Below, piece by piece: positions 45,691 to 55,758 of a DNA stretch of 64,000 nt. Source of the stretch: Tianweitania sediminis (GTDB lineage Bacteria > Pseudomonadota > Alphaproteobacteria > Rhizobiales > Rhizobiaceae); NCBI RefSeq assembly GCF_017813335.1, contig NZ_JAGIYY010000001.1, positions 806,001 to 870,000 of the forward strand, written 5' to 3'. The number at the start of each line of letters is the position of its first letter. The first letter of the stretch is position 1. A model generated the notes under the pieces. It was not told where the DNA came from. It did no database searches and saw nothing but the letters and a program-made list of their open reading frames with translations. The translations under genes were made by a program, and so were the position numbers.

Positions 45691-46920
45691 TCAGCCGCGC
45701 CGGTTGCGGGCGCCGAGCGTGCGCAGGCGCAGCGCGTTCAAACGAATAAAGCCGGCAGCGTCCTTCTGGTCGTAGGCGCCGCGATCGTCCTCGAAGGTCA
45801 CGAGCGCGTCGGAATAGAGCGACTTGTCGGACCGGCGGCCGGTGACGATCACGTTGCCCTTGTAGAGCTTGAGGCGGACCTCGCCTTCCACATGCTCCTG
45901 GCTCTTGTCGATCAAGGCCTGCAGCATCTCGCGTTCCGGCGAGAACCAGAAGCCATTGTAGATCAGCTCGGCATAGCGCGGCATCAGCTCGTCCTTGAGA
46001 TGGGCGGCGCCCCGGTCGAGCGTGATGGATTCGATGGCGCGATGGGCCTGAAGCAGGATCGTGCCGCCCGGCGTCTCATAAACGCCGCGGCTTTTCATGC
46101 CGACGAAGCGGTTTTCCACGAGGTCCAGCCGCCCGATGCCGTTGTCACGGCCGAGCTCGTTGAGCTTGGCCAAGAGCGAGGCCGGCGACAGCGTTTCGCC
46201 ATTGATCGACACGGCATCGCCCTTGGCGAAACCGATCGTGACTTCCGTGACCTCGTCCGGCGCGTCCATCGGTGACACGGTGCGCTGGTGGACATATTCC
46301 GGCGCTTCGGTCCACGGATCTTCCAGCACCTTGCCTTCCGACGATGAGTGCAGGAGGTTGGCGTCCACCGAGAAGGGCGCCTCGCCCTGCTTGTCCTTGG
46401 TGACCTGGATCTGGTGTTCCTGCGCGAACTGCAGCAGGTCCGTGCGCGACTTGAAGGTCCAGTCGCGCCACGGCGCAATGACCTTGATGTCCGGGTTCAG
46501 CGCATAGGCAGACAGCTCGAAGCGAACCTGGTCGTTCCCCTTGCCGGTCGCGCCATGGGCGATGGCGTCGGCGCCGGTTTCTCTGGCGATCTCGACAAGA
46601 CGCTTGGAGATCAGCGGTCGGGCAATCGACGTGCCAAGCAGGTACAGGCCCTCATATTCGGCATTGGCGCGGAACATCGGAAACACGAAGTCACGCACGA
46701 ATTCCTCGCGCACATCCTCGATATAGATGTCCTTGATGCCCATAATCTCCGCCTTCTTGCGGGCGGGCTCCAGTTCCTCGCCCTGGCCCAGGTCGGCGGT
46801 GAAGGTCACAACCTCCGCGCCAAGCTCGGTTTGCAGCCATTTGAGGATGATCGATGTGTCCAAACCGCCCGAATAGGCGAGAACCACCTTCTTGACGTCC
46901 TTGTAGTTGCTGCTCGACAT
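45691..46920 (-). CDS. argG: Argininosuccinate synthase
   Basis: The 409-residue protein has the N-type ATP pyrophosphatase loop [28 protein letters not shown] and [13 protein letters not shown]. It joins citrulline and aspartate for arginine synthesis. It is divergent from the glycosyltransferase gene across 102 bp. Confidence 0.97.
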   Translation of the reverse strand: MSSSNYKDVKKVVLAYSGGLDTSIILKWLQTELGAEVVTFTADLGQGEELEPARKKAEIMGIKDIYIEDVREEFVRDFVFPMFRANAEYEGLYLLGTSIARPLISKRLVEIARETGADAIAHGATGKGNDQVRFELSAYALNPDIKVIAPWRDWTFKSRTDLLQFAQEHQIQVTKDKQGEAPFSVDANLLHSSSEGKVLEDPWTEAPEYVHQRTVSPMDAPDEVTEVTIGFAKGDAVSINGETLSPASLLAKLNELGRDNGIGRLDLVENRFVGMKSRGVYETPGGTILLQAHRAIESITLDRGAAHLKDELMPRYAELIYNGFWFSPEREMLQALIDKSQEHVEGEVRLKLYKGNVIVTGRRSDKSLYSDALVTFEDDRGAYDQKDAAGFIRLNALRLRTLGARNRRG

Positions 46921-47022
46921 GAAGCTTTCCCGGGGATTGGCGAAGTCGCGGCTCTTTTAGCAGGACGCTTCCGACGCACAAGCGCTCTTCCCATGAGCGG
47001 GTCGCGCCGTTAAAGCCGCGCC

Positions 47023-48540
47023 ATGCCAAACCCGCCCGCCTTTGCTTCCGATCCTGCGAACCCGCAGCCGCATGGGGCCGGGGTAGCACGCTGGCATTCC
47101 TTGCTGGAAGGGCGTTGGCTGGGCGTACCGTGGCCGATCCTCCTCATGGTCGGCTATTTCGTTCTCCAGGCCACGCTGCTGACGCTGACCCGCAACGGGG
47201 CGAGTTTCGACGGCGCGGAACAGTTGGTGACAGCGCAAGCGCTGCAATGGGGGTATGGCCGCTCGCAGCCGCCGCTTTATACTTGGCTCCTGGTGGCGCT
47301 TCAGCAGTTCATTACCGCGCCGCTGGCAGCCGAGCATGTGTTGAAGGCGCTGCTTTTCATCGCCGGCTACCTCGCCATATACGGCAGCGCACGGCGAATC
47401 GGGCTCGGCCGCCCGGCATCGACGCTTGCCATGCTGTTCTTGTTTCTGATGCCCGAGATCGGGTGGCAGGCGCAGACCGCCTATACCCATTCCGCTCTTG
47501 TGTTCAGCACGGGCGCGATGCTGTTGTTTGTTTACCTCGGCCTCGCCCCGACAAGTCCGGCTTGGGAGCACGCACTTTTCAGCGCGTTGGCGGGCCTGGC
47601 CATGTTGTCCAAGTTCAGTGCAGGCTACCTCGTCGTCGCCATGCTCGTCGGATTGGCCGCCACGCACCAACTGCGGCTATGTTTTCCCGTCCGGCGGCTG
47701 CTCCTGACCTTGGCGGTGTTTGCCGCAATCGTCGCGCCGCACGCCTTGTGGTCGTTGAACCACCTCGACCTGTTGTTTGCCCTGTCGGGGCGTTTCGAAC
47801 TCGAAACCTACGCCAACCCATTGGTGGGACGTCTTATCGGGCTGGCGACCTATTGCGTGTCGGTGCTGGTTTTTATTGCGCCCCTTGGCGTCGTCGCCGG
47901 GGCTGCATCAGGTTTTCCGTGGCGTTTTCTGCGTCCCATGAGTGCCGGCGAGCAGCGTTTGCACGCGATGTTCCTCGCAGGGCTCGCCGTCATGGCGCTG
48001 ACGCCGGTCGTGTCCGGCGCATCCGACTTCGCGCCACGCTGGCCGCTTGCCGCTGTTTTTCCTTATAGCCTTGTTGCTGCAAGTTTCGTGGATCGCCTGC
48101 GCCCGGAGCGCATCGGACCTCTGGTGCTTTTCTGTGCGGCGATCGCGGTCGCCTTCATGCTGGCAATCAACACGCGGTCCAGCCTGCCGGGCTCGCGCTA
48201 TGAAAATGACTACGCGGGACTTCTGGCCCGTTTGGAAGATCAGGTCGGGCCGATCCAGTCGGCGGTGATTTCGGATTACCCTGTTCTCGCCAATCTGCGG
48301 ATCGCGCGCCCGGAGCTCCGGCTGATCATGCCCGAGTTTCCCTTCACGGAGCGCTTTCTTGATCGCGACACGGTTTATCTCTGGACGGGTGACGAAGGGA
48401 TGCCGGGAAGCCTCGTGGCGGAGGCCGCAAAGGTGGGCCGGGACCCGCAATCGCTGACCACCGTGGAAGTGCCCATCATCGACAGCTATGGAAACGTGAC
48501 AGATGCCACGCTCCACGCTGCCGTTTCGACGCGCCCGTAA
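47023..48540 (+). CDS. GT39-family (ArnT/PMT-like) membrane glycosyltransferase
   Basis: The 505-residue polytopic protein has about eleven hydrophobic segments. The first periplasmic loop carries the acidic catalytic site in GASFDGAEQLV, followed by WGYGRSQPPLYTWLL, typical of PMT_2-domain glycosyltransferases using a polyprenyl-phosphate sugar. ArnT modifies lipid A, but the acceptor here is unknown. No lipid A genes lie nearby. Confidence 0.87.
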   Translation: MPNPPAFASDPANPQPHGAGVARWHSLLEGRWLGVPWPILLMVGYFVLQATLLTLTRNGASFDGAEQLVTAQALQWGYGRSQPPLYTWLLVALQQFITAPLAAEHVLKALLFIAGYLAIYGSARRIGLGRPASTLAMLFLFLMPEIGWQAQTAYTHSALVFSTGAMLLFVYLGLAPTSPAWEHALFSALAGLAMLSKFSAGYLVVAMLVGLAATHQLRLCFPVRRLLLTLAVFAAIVAPHALWSLNHLDLLFALSGRFELETYANPLVGRLIGLATYCVSVLVFIAPLGVVAGAASGFPWRFLRPMSAGEQRLHAMFLAGLAVMALTPVVSGASDFAPRWPLAAVFPYSLVAASFVDRLRPERIGPLVLFCAAIAVAFMLAINTRSSLPGSRYENDYAGLLARLEDQVGPIQSAVISDYPVLANLRIARPELRLIMPEFPFTERFLDRDTVYLWTGDEGMPGSLVAEAAKVGRDPQSLTTVEVPIIDSYGNVTDATLHAAVSTRP

Positions 48541-48610
48541 AGCTCTTTTTACCCGCCCCCTTTAGGTTTCGCTCCGGCGAGATCTTTAAGCGGACGAGGG
48601 GAGCAGCACG

Positions 48611-49546
48611 GTGCGGGGGCAAACAATGGTATGCGTATCCAAGCGGCTTCGCTTGACGGTTCTTGCGGCCTTTTCCCTGCTTGCTTTCGTTGATCAGGAG
48701 GCGAGCGCCAACCCGCGTGCATGGCAGGCGGCCGGAGCCGGTGCCGTTGCGATTCTTCCTGTTCCCGACAAGGCATACGGGATCGTCGGCGCTTCCCTTG
48801 CCTGCGCGGAACAGAACTGGACGCTTGTGCTGCGCACCGGACGTGATTGGCGGAGAGGCCTGCGCACCGGTGGTGCAACGCCTGTTGCGGAAACCGGAAC
48901 AGCCCAGTTGGGGATCGGCAGGACGACCTTTGCGATGCCTGCGTCACACCAAGGCGGCACGATCGCGCTCGCGCTCCCTTATGAAGCGATCGCGCCTCTG
49001 CAAGCCGCAACCACGCTCGCGCTGGAGGTCGGCGGCGCCGCCGGACCGGCTTCGGCAAAGTTCTCGTTGACCGGGTCCAAGCGGGTGCTCGACGCCCTTC
49101 TTCCGGCCTGCAGCCCGCGCCGCATGGAAGGCTACGACCTCGTTGCCTTTGCGCCGGTGGGCGAGGCGGTGGCGGCCGCTCGCGAAGCCCTGAAGGACGA
49201 CATTGCAGCCTTCAAGCTGGCCACCGCGTCGGAGCCGCGCCTTCAAGCATCCCGCGTTTTCCTGGACAGCAAGCGCAGCCTCCTGTTCACACAGTTGTGC
49301 GGCTCGTCCTGGTATTTCGGGCGCAGCGGCTGCAACGTTTCGGCCTTTGCCAGCGACGGCACCACCCCGCTCACGCGGCTTGTTTATGAGAACGAAGGCA
49401 GCACCACCTATCTCGACCGCACGGCGACATCCGATGGCTGGCCGGCAATCACGTCCGTGCCGCTCAAGGGCAAGCCGGAACTGACGACCTTTCGCTGGAA
49501 CGACGAGCGTTATGGCGTCGAACCCAGTCTGCTCGCACAGGAATAA
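48611..49546 (+). CDS. Exported protein of unknown function
   Basis: The 311-residue protein starts with a signal peptide (RLRLTVLAAFSLLAFVDQEA, cleavage probably after ASA). The mature part has alternating beta-rich segments and four cysteines, including two in GSSWYFGRSGCNVSAF. I recognise no family. GTG 48611 has a GAGGGGAG site; ATG 48626 has GGGGG six nt upstream and is an equally good start. Confidence 0.72.
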   Translation: MRGQTMVCVSKRLRLTVLAAFSLLAFVDQEASANPRAWQAAGAGAVAILPVPDKAYGIVGASLACAEQNWTLVLRTGRDWRRGLRTGGATPVAETGTAQLGIGRTTFAMPASHQGGTIALALPYEAIAPLQAATTLALEVGGAAGPASAKFSLTGSKRVLDALLPACSPRRMEGYDLVAFAPVGEAVAAAREALKDDIAAFKLATASEPRLQASRVFLDSKRSLLFTQLCGSSWYFGRSGCNVSAFASDGTTPLTRLVYENEGSTTYLDRTATSDGWPAITSVPLKGKPELTTFRWNDERYGVEPSLLAQE

Positions 49547-49609
49547 CATGGCCGTTTTCAGGGTTTCGAAAACCGTCTAGAAGAAGCGTCGCCTCCTTCT
49601 GGTGCCGCC

Positions 49610-50251
49610 ATGACCTTCCTCCCCGAGTTGTCGATTTTTTTGCAGTTCGCATTGGCGACGCTGGTGATCGCGGTGACGCCCGGACCGGATATGACCCTGT
49701 TCGTGGGACGCGCGCTTTCGAACGGACGCGCGGCGGGCTTTGCCTGCATGTTCGGCGCGATGTGCGGCATCGTGATCCATACGTCACTGGTCGCGCTCGG
49801 CTTGTCCGCGCTGATCGTGGCCTCGCCGGAAGCTTTCTTTGCCTTGAAGATCGGTGGTGCCGGTTATCTTGTGTTTCTAGCCGTGCAGGCGATCCGCAAG
49901 GGCTCGGCCTTTTCGCCAGACACAACCAAGCGCAAGCCGCGCTCCCTGCTGTCCAACTGGGCGACAGGGCTCAGCATCAATCTCCTGAACCCAAAGATCA
50001 TTCTGTTTTTCATGACGTTCCTGCCGCAGTTCGTTTCAGCAAGTGATCCGCACGCGCCCGGCAAGCTGTTCTTTCTCGGGTTGATGTTCATTCCGCTGTC
50101 ACTGCCGGTCACCATCCCCATGGTGATTGCGGCCGATCGTTTCGCCGGGCTCCTCAAGAAGAGCCCGCGCGTGACGCGCATCGTAGACTATCTCTTCGCG
50201 GGGATCTTTTCTGCCTTTGCGCTCAAGATCCTTAGCGCTCAGGCGCGCTGA
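49610..50251 (+). CDS. LysE/RhtB-family amino acid exporter
   Basis: The 213-residue protein has six membrane segments and the LysE signature ATLVIAVTPGPDMTLFVGRA, plus GLSINLLNPKIILFFMTFLP. Members export amino acids such as threonine, homoserine or lysine. The substrate is unknown. Its last 13 nt overlap the convergent membrane-protein gene. Confidence 0.9.
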   Translation: MTFLPELSIFLQFALATLVIAVTPGPDMTLFVGRALSNGRAAGFACMFGAMCGIVIHTSLVALGLSALIVASPEAFFALKIGGAGYLVFLAVQAIRKGSAFSPDTTKRKPRSLLSNWATGLSINLLNPKIILFFMTFLPQFVSASDPHAPGKLFFLGLMFIPLSLPVTIPMVIAADRFAGLLKKSPRVTRIVDYLFAGIFSAFALKILSAQAR

Positions 50252-50724
50252 TCAGTCTCCCGGCGCCAACTGCCCGCACCGCGTCCGGCGAGCATCCAGT
50301 AGGCGATCCCCGCCACCATGCCGGTGGCCAGCACCACCAGCGTGAGATCCGCATCGGCTGCAGGCGACAAGGGTGCGGCCTGGGCAGCGTCGAAGCCCTC
50401 GATCACCAGAACGCCATTCGCCCGGTAGGTCGCGGCTGCAGCCAGCGCCGTCATCGCACCGGCAAAGGCGTGGAACAGGAAGCCGCGCCAGCGGAGAAGC
50501 TCCGACACGATGATGGCGAACGCGGCTGGAAGAAAGGCGAAATAGCCGATCACCACGGCCACGAAGGGCACTGACACTACGAGCCCGCCCAAGGCGAGCC
50601 ACTGTTCTTCATCGGTCGTGAAGCCCAGAACCGGAACCACCATAGCATGAAGGAAAAGGCTCGCTGCCGTGATCGCAACGGCGTAGCCCAGCACGATCAC
50701 CGCAAAGCGGCCAATAAGCGCCAT
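50239..50724 (-). CDS. Membrane protein of unknown function
   Basis: The 161-residue protein has about four hydrophobic segments (for example RFAVIVLGYAVAITAASLFL and FAGAMTALAAAATY) and ends in a polar tail. I recognise no named family. It lies 15 nt after rlmN on the same strand and overlaps the convergent LysE gene by 13 nt. Confidence 0.78.
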   Translation of the reverse strand: MALIGRFAVIVLGYAVAITAASLFLHAMVVPVLGFTTDEEQWLALGGLVVSVPFVAVVIGYFAFLPAAFAIIVSELLRWRGFLFHAFAGAMTALAAAATYRANGVLVIEGFDAAQAAPLSPAADADLTLVVLATGMVAGIAYWMLAGRGAGSWRRETDQRA

Positions 50725-50738
50725 CGCGCGAGCCAGCC

Positions 50739-51998
50739 TTAGTCTTCGTCGTCGCCGTGATTGGCAATCATTGCCGCTTCATAAGCCAAACGCTCGGTCT
50801 TCTTCATGCGTTCGGACTCCGATTTCAGCTGGCCACAGGCGGCAAGGATGTCGCGGCCGCGCGGCGTCCGGATCGGCGAGGCATAGCCGGCATTGTTGAT
50901 GTAATCGGCGAAACGCTCGATCTGCTCCCATTCCGAGCACTGGTAATTGGTGCCGGGCCAGGGGTTGAACGGGATCAGGTTGATCTTGGCCGGAATACCC
51001 TTGAGCAGCTGCACCAGTGCCTTGGCATCGTCCAGGCTGTCGTTGACGTCGCGCAGCATCACGTATTCGAAGGTGATGCGGCGGGCGTTCGACAAGCCGG
51101 GATAAGCGCGGCAGGCGGCGATCAGGTCTTTCAGCGGATACTTCTTGTTGATCGGCACAAGAAGGTCGCGCAGGTCGTCGTTGGTGGCGTGCAGCGAAAT
51201 TGCCAGCATCACGCCGATCTCTTCGCCGGTGCGGGCAATTTCCGGCACCACGCCAGAAGTCGACAACGTGATGCGACGCTTGGACAACGACAGGCCGTCG
51301 CCGTCCGCGGCAATCAGCAGCGCCTTCTTTACTTCCTCGAAATTGTAGAGCGGCTCACCCATGCCCATCATGACGATGTTGGTGATCTTGCGCCCGTCGG
51401 CCGGGACAATCGCCCCATCCGGCGTGTCACGGTCCGGAAAGTCGCCGAGCCGATGGCGCGCGGTGATGAGCTGCGCCAGGATCTCTTCGGCGGTCAGGTT
51501 GCGAACCAGCTTTTGCGTGCCGGTATGGCAGAAGGAGCAGGTCAGCGTGCAGCCGACCTGGCTGGAAATGCACAGGGTGCCGCGCCCTTCCTCCGGGATG
51601 TAAACAGTCTCGATCTCCACGGGACGTCCGGCGCCACGAGGCGGAAAGCGGAACAGCCACTTGCGCGTGCCGTCTTCGGAGATCTGTTCTTCGACGATTT
51701 CGGGCCGCGCCACGGTGAACCGCGCATCAAGCTTGGCGCGCAGCTCCTTCGACACGTTGAACATGGCGTCGAACTCACCCACGCCGCGCACATACATCCA
51801 GTGCCACAATTGCTGCACGCGCATGCGGACCTGCTTTGGCGCAACGCCAACTTCAACCAAGGCCTCGCCGAGTTCTTCGCGTGTCATGCCAATCAACGAC
51901 GGCTTCCCGTCAAGCGGGTGCACGGCCAGGCGCTGCCTTGATGCGGAAGGCTTGGCAACGGGAGCAACGGCAACGGGCATGTCGAGCACGGTGGTCAT
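50739..51998 (-). CDS. rlmN: 23S rRNA A2503 / tRNA A37 methyltransferase RlmN
   Basis: The 419-residue radical SAM enzyme has the cluster [13 protein letters not shown] (about residues 148-160), [13 protein letters not shown] and the C-terminal [19 protein letters not shown] with the second catalytic cysteine. It makes m2A2503 in 23S rRNA and m2A37 in tRNA. ATG 51998 fits family N-termini; ATG 52007 would add three residues. Confidence 0.95.
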   Translation of the reverse strand: MTTVLDMPVAVAPVAKPSASRQRLAVHPLDGKPSLIGMTREELGEALVEVGVAPKQVRMRVQQLWHWMYVRGVGEFDAMFNVSKELRAKLDARFTVARPEIVEEQISEDGTRKWLFRFPPRGAGRPVEIETVYIPEEGRGTLCISSQVGCTLTCSFCHTGTQKLVRNLTAEEILAQLITARHRLGDFPDRDTPDGAIVPADGRKITNIVMMGMGEPLYNFEEVKKALLIAADGDGLSLSKRRITLSTSGVVPEIARTGEEIGVMLAISLHATNDDLRDLLVPINKKYPLKDLIAACRAYPGLSNARRITFEYVMLRDVNDSLDDAKALVQLLKGIPAKINLIPFNPWPGTNYQCSEWEQIERFADYINNAGYASPIRTPRGRDILAACGQLKSESERMKKTERLAYEAAMIANHGDDED

Positions 51999-52096
51999 GA
52001 CGTCCATTCTTGGGAAAGGCGGCGGCCTGCCAGCGGGCAAAGGCATACGGTTCCTAACATAGGAACGTCGTTTCGTCACCGCCATCGCGAAATGCG

Positions 52097-52128
52097 AAAA
52101 GGCCGGGCGCGCTGACGCCCGGCCTTTT
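52097..52128 (-). terminator. Intrinsic terminator after ialB
   Basis: A perfect 9-bp G+C stem (GGCCGGGCG 52101-52109 with CGCCCGGCC 52116-52124) is flanked by AAAA and TTTT. It lies 17 nt after the IalB gene stop on the minus strand. Confidence 0.8.
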
Positions 52129-52144
52129 CATGGAAGACATTGGC

Positions 52145-52648
52145 TTACTTGCAGGTTTGGATCGACGACAAGGCAGCCGTAATGCCCTTCAAGGAGAAGG
52201 TGTAGCTGGTGTCGTTGCCGCGTCCGGACTTCGCGGCGACCTTCATGTCAGCGCCGGCGCGCATGGCGGCAACCAGTTGCGGTTCCTCGGCCGGGTTCTC
52301 CATCCAAGCGGACTTGCCGCGTGTGAACATAGAGAAGGAGCGGTCGCCGACCTGGACCTGAACCTTGGAATTCGTCTGGAAATCATAGGAAGCGATGAAC
52401 TGCGGTTCAAAGCTGACATTCTGGCCCGGCTTCTGGCTGACGAAAAAGAAGATGTCGCCGTGATCCAGAGAGTTTGGCTGCTTGGCTGTGGGAACAGTCA
52501 GGACGTAGCAGACCTTGCCGCCGTTGCCTTGATAGCTGTAGGTCCCCCAATCGCCATGAACACCGATCTTGGTTGCTGCCTGCGAGAAGGCCGGGGTGGC
52601 CAAGGCAAGAAACGCAAGGCCGGTGAGGGTCGTGAGCAATCCACGCAT
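52145..52648 (-). CDS. Invasion-associated locus B (IalB) family protein
   Basis: The 167-residue exported protein has a signal peptide (LLTTLTGLAFLALATPAFS) and the IalB domain with a disulphide pair, including GKVCYVLTVPTAKQPN and a C-terminal Cys in SSIQTCK. IalB of Bartonella aids erythrocyte invasion; family members are widespread in non-pathogenic Rhizobiales. An A+T-rich stretch upstream (52720-52735) is the likely promoter. Confidence 0.9.
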   Translation of the reverse strand: MRGLLTTLTGLAFLALATPAFSQAATKIGVHGDWGTYSYQGNGGKVCYVLTVPTAKQPNSLDHGDIFFFVSQKPGQNVSFEPQFIASYDFQTNSKVQVQVGDRSFSMFTRGKSAWMENPAEEPQLVAAMRAGADMKVAAKSGRGNDTSYTFSLKGITAALSSIQTCK

Positions 52649-52883
52649 CGTTTCGCTGATCTTCCTGTTGGTGCCTGAAGGGCGGGCGGCATGGGAGTCG
52701 CCGACCGCATCGCGATCATTTTAGTTTAATTAATCTGCAGTTACCAAAGCGTGAACCCCGGCAGATCCCCTTGCGCAGCCGATCCGAAGCCGCAGGACCA
52801 TGCTCGCTGCCGCTCAGGCAACCCATGTGCTGCTATGGTGAAGCGCCAGAACAAGGCGAGAATTTGACTGGGGTTGGTCCCGA

Positions 52884-53255
52884 TCAGTGTGTCGGAGCCA
52901 GAGCGTGCTTCGCGGCCTCCCGGTGACGCGGCTTGATTTGGCTATGCACGGCCCCAAGGGCTGCCGTCAGAACGGCGAGATCGTCGGTGAACCCGAAGCC
53001 GATCAAGAAATCGGGAACGATGTCAAAGGGCAGCACGAAATAAGCGAGTGCCGCGAGCAGGGTTCCGCGCGTCCGCAGGGGTGTTTCGGAGTCGAGTGCG
53101 CAGTAGTAGCCGGCCACGACTTCCTGCGAGAACGGGATGTAGGCTGCCGCCTTGCGCAGGGTCTGCCAGAACGTGTCACGCACGCGCCGTTCGCGCCGGG
53201 CGTTTTCTTCCGCGCTGACCGGCTTCAGAATCCGGTCCGTATCCACATGCGCCAC
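52884..53255 (-). CDS. YkvA/DUF1232 family protein
   Basis: The 123-residue protein has the DUF1232 core ALAYFVLPFDIVPDFLIGFG and FTDDLAVLTAALGAV, probably membrane-associated. The family function is unknown. Confidence 0.87.
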   Translation of the reverse strand: MAHVDTDRILKPVSAEENARRERRVRDTFWQTLRKAAAYIPFSQEVVAGYYCALDSETPLRTRGTLLAALAYFVLPFDIVPDFLIGFGFTDDLAVLTAALGAVHSQIKPRHREAAKHALAPTH

Positions 53256-53330
53256 AGCCGTTCTCCCATTGTTGCCCGCTTGGAATGTGGGGGAGAACGG
53301 CTCAAAGCCAAGGGTCTGAGGAACTGTCGC

Positions 53331-53627
53331 TCAGTTGTCAGCGTAGCCGTCGAGCCGTTCGGCCATGTCGAAATCGAGCTCCGTCAGACCGTCAGCAGTA
53401 TGCGTGGAAAGGGTGATATCCACCGTGCGGTAACTGTTCCGCCATTCTGGATGGTGGTCCATCTTTTCTGCCAATAAGGCGACGCGCGTCATGAAGCCGA
53501 AGGCCGCGTTGAAGTTGCGGAAAGAGAAGCGCTTCGTGATGGCCGCACCATCTTCAGACAGCTGCCATTCGGGCACCTGCGCCAGTCGTGCGGCGATCTC
53601 GTCCATGGGAAGCGGGTTGCGCGCCAT
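53331..53627 (-). CDS. Pterin-4-alpha-carbinolamine dehydratase
   Basis: The 98-residue protein matches the PCD/DCoH fold with the catalytic motif EKMDHHPEWRNSYRTVDITL and THTADGLTELDFDMA. It dehydrates pterin carbinolamine in tetrahydropterin recycling. ATG 53627 lies eight nt after the thpR stop. Confidence 0.93.
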   Translation of the reverse strand: MARNPLPMDEIAARLAQVPEWQLSEDGAAITKRFSFRNFNAAFGFMTRVALLAEKMDHHPEWRNSYRTVDITLSTHTADGLTELDFDMAERLDGYADN

Positions 53628-53635
53628 CCGCTTGA

Positions 53636-54229
53636 TCAGGGATGCGCGCCAGCCAGCCACTCGTCGGCCGACAGCATGGTGGTGCGGCGTTCATGGGCAT
53701 CGAGCGGCCAAGCTTCTTCCACGAGGTAGGGCCCGCCGCCCACGGAATCCTTGGACGACATCAGAACAAAGCGAGCGACCTTGAAAGGCGTGGTCGCGAA
53801 ATTGCCGCGTGCCGACAGATAGGCGGCAATATCGATTGTGCTTGGGTTGCGAAGCCTTGCGAGTGTCACATGCGGCACGAATTTGCGCGGATCGGCAAGC
53901 AAACCCTGGCGCTGGCAGATGCGCTCGATTTCGCCTTGCAGCTGCATCAACTCGGTGGACGGGGCGACCGTGGCATGAATGGAATGCGGCTTCTTGGAGC
54001 CGAAGGCGCCGACCCCGGCAAGCCGCAGCGAGAAGGCAGGGCGTCGGATCCGGTCCAGCGCATTGGCGATCTCGTCAGCCACATGGCCTTCGACGTCGCC
54101 GATGAAGCGCAGCGTGATGTGGTAATTCTCGACGTCGATCCAGCGCGCGCCCGGCAAACCGCCGCGCAGCAGGGAGAGCGACAAGGCAGCGTCGCGGGGA
54201 ACCTCGAGGGCGGTGAACAAGCGTGGCAT
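53636..54229 (-). CDS. thpR: RNA 2',3'-cyclic phosphodiesterase
   Basis: The 197-residue 2H phosphoesterase has both HxTx motifs, ENYHITLRF (His37) and FVPHVTLARL (near 123). It hydrolyses 2',3'-cyclic phosphates on RNA ends. It lies eight nt upstream of the PCD gene. Confidence 0.9.
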   Translation of the reverse strand: MPRLFTALEVPRDAALSLSLLRGGLPGARWIDVENYHITLRFIGDVEGHVADEIANALDRIRRPAFSLRLAGVGAFGSKKPHSIHATVAPSTELMQLQGEIERICQRQGLLADPRKFVPHVTLARLRNPSTIDIAAYLSARGNFATTPFKVARFVLMSSKDSVGGGPYLVEEAWPLDAHERRTTMLSADEWLAGAHP

Positions 54230-54331
54230 GGGGGCCTCCCTGATTCGGTTCCGTCGAAGCCAACCCGACCATCTTCGGCTCGGATGGGCAAGCGGAACTT
54301 GCCCGGATTTGCTGCAGCGCAGACGTTTTCC

Positions 54332-54967
54332 TCAGTTCCCGAGTCCGCGCACCGCGCGCTCGATCACCGGAAGCGACCGCTCCACCATCACGTCCACGCC
54401 GCGCTCGTTGGGGTGGAGACCGTCTGCGAGCTGCAGGCCGGAAACGCCAACCACTCCATCAAGAAAGAACGGCACCAGCGGGACGTCGTATTTCCGGGCC
54501 AGATCCGGAAAGATCGAGTTGTAGGCCTTGCCGTAGGCCGCACCGAGATTGGGAGCGGCCATCATGCCCGCCAGTACCACCGCGATGCCGCGATCGGTCA
54601 AACGTTTCAACATCGCATCAAGATTGTCGCGCGTTTGCTGCGGCGGCAAACCGCGCAGCATGTCGTTGGCGCCGAGTTCGAGTACCACCAGATCGGTTCC
54701 ATCAGGCACCGACCAGTCGATGCGCGACAAGCCGCCGGATGTGGTGTCGCCGGATACGCCCGCATTGGCGACCGTCACGTCCAGGCCCCGTGCTTTCAGC
54801 GCAGCTTCGAGCTTTGCGGCAAAGGAGTCGCTGGGGGCAAGCTGATACCCTGCCATGAGGCTGTCACCGAAGCCGACGATTTGGAGGGGATCGGCGGAAG
54901 CAGCCACCGGGGCGCTTGTAAGAGCGATTGCAGTTACAGCGCTCGCGAAAAGGTGTTTGATCGCCAT
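54332..54967 (-). CDS. tesA: Arylesterase/thioesterase TesA, GDSL family
   Basis: The 211-residue SGNH hydrolase has a signal peptide (MAIKHLFASAVTAIALTSAP) and the motifs GFGDSLMAGY (Ser36), LGANDML and GLHPNERG with the catalytic Asp-His. It is divergent from an ABC ATPase/permease pair, the same trio as E. coli tesA-ybbA-ybbP. Confidence 0.92.
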   Translation of the reverse strand: MAIKHLFASAVTAIALTSAPVAASADPLQIVGFGDSLMAGYQLAPSDSFAAKLEAALKARGLDVTVANAGVSGDTTSGGLSRIDWSVPDGTDLVVLELGANDMLRGLPPQQTRDNLDAMLKRLTDRGIAVVLAGMMAAPNLGAAYGKAYNSIFPDLARKYDVPLVPFFLDGVVGVSGLQLADGLHPNERGVDVMVERSLPVIERAVRGLGN

Positions 54968-55040
54968 TCGTTTAATTCCGTATCAAAACCATATTCGGCT
55001 CTGCTTCCAAGCCGTATTGCCCATATAGGACTCCGTTTTC

Positions 55041-55754
55041 GTGACAAAAGCCGTGATCGCGCTTTCCAATGTTTCCCTGACCCTGGGCCAGGGAGCCTCT
55101 GAAGTTCATGTTTTGAAGGATGTGAGCCTTGAGGTGCGAAGCGGCGAAACGGCCGGCATCGTTGGCCCGTCCGGCTCCGGCAAGTCCACGCTTCTGATGG
55201 TTGTGGCCGGTCTGGAGAAGGTCGACAGCGGCACGGTTGCCATCGCCGGTGAAACGATCAACGGCTGGAGTGAAGACCGCATCGCGGCCTTTCGCGGCAA
55301 GAATGTCGGCATCGTCTTCCAGTCTTTCCACCTGATCCCGAACATGACCGCGCTTGAAAACGTCGCAGTTCCGCTGGAATTGGCGGGTCATCACGAGCCT
55401 TTCACGGTGGCGGAGCGCGAGCTTGCGGCAGTGGGCCTCGACCACCGCCTCACGCACTACCCTGGCGAGTTGTCGGGCGGCGAACAGCAGCGCGTGGCGA
55501 TTGCGCGCGCTCTGGCGCCCGATCCGAAGATCCTGATTGCGGATGAGCCCACGGGCAACCTCGACCAGGCAACCGGACGACAGATTGCGGATCTCCTTTT
55601 TGCAAAGGCGCGCGAGCGCGGCATGACCTTGATGCTGGTTACGCACGATCCGTCGCTGGCGGCGCGGTGTTCGCGCCAGATCGCCATGCGGTCAGGGCGG
55701 ATCGAAACCGCTGCGACCGAGCCGGCAGCCAACACTGCTGTGCCGGCGGAGTGA
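55041..55754 (+). CDS. ABC transporter ATP-binding protein, YbbA/LolD-like
   Basis: The 237-residue ATPase has Walker A GPSGSGKST (42-50), signature LSGGEQQRVAIARAL and Walker B ILIADEPTGNLDQ. It belongs to the MacB/LolD-type mechanotransmission group. It starts at GTG and lies four nt before the permease gene. Confidence 0.92.
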   Translation: MTKAVIALSNVSLTLGQGASEVHVLKDVSLEVRSGETAGIVGPSGSGKSTLLMVVAGLEKVDSGTVAIAGETINGWSEDRIAAFRGKNVGIVFQSFHLIPNMTALENVAVPLELAGHHEPFTVAERELAAVGLDHRLTHYPGELSGGEQQRVAIARALAPDPKILIADEPTGNLDQATGRQIADLLFAKARERGMTLMLVTHDPSLAARCSRQIAMRSGRIETAATEPAANTAVPAE

Positions 55755-55758
55755 TGGC

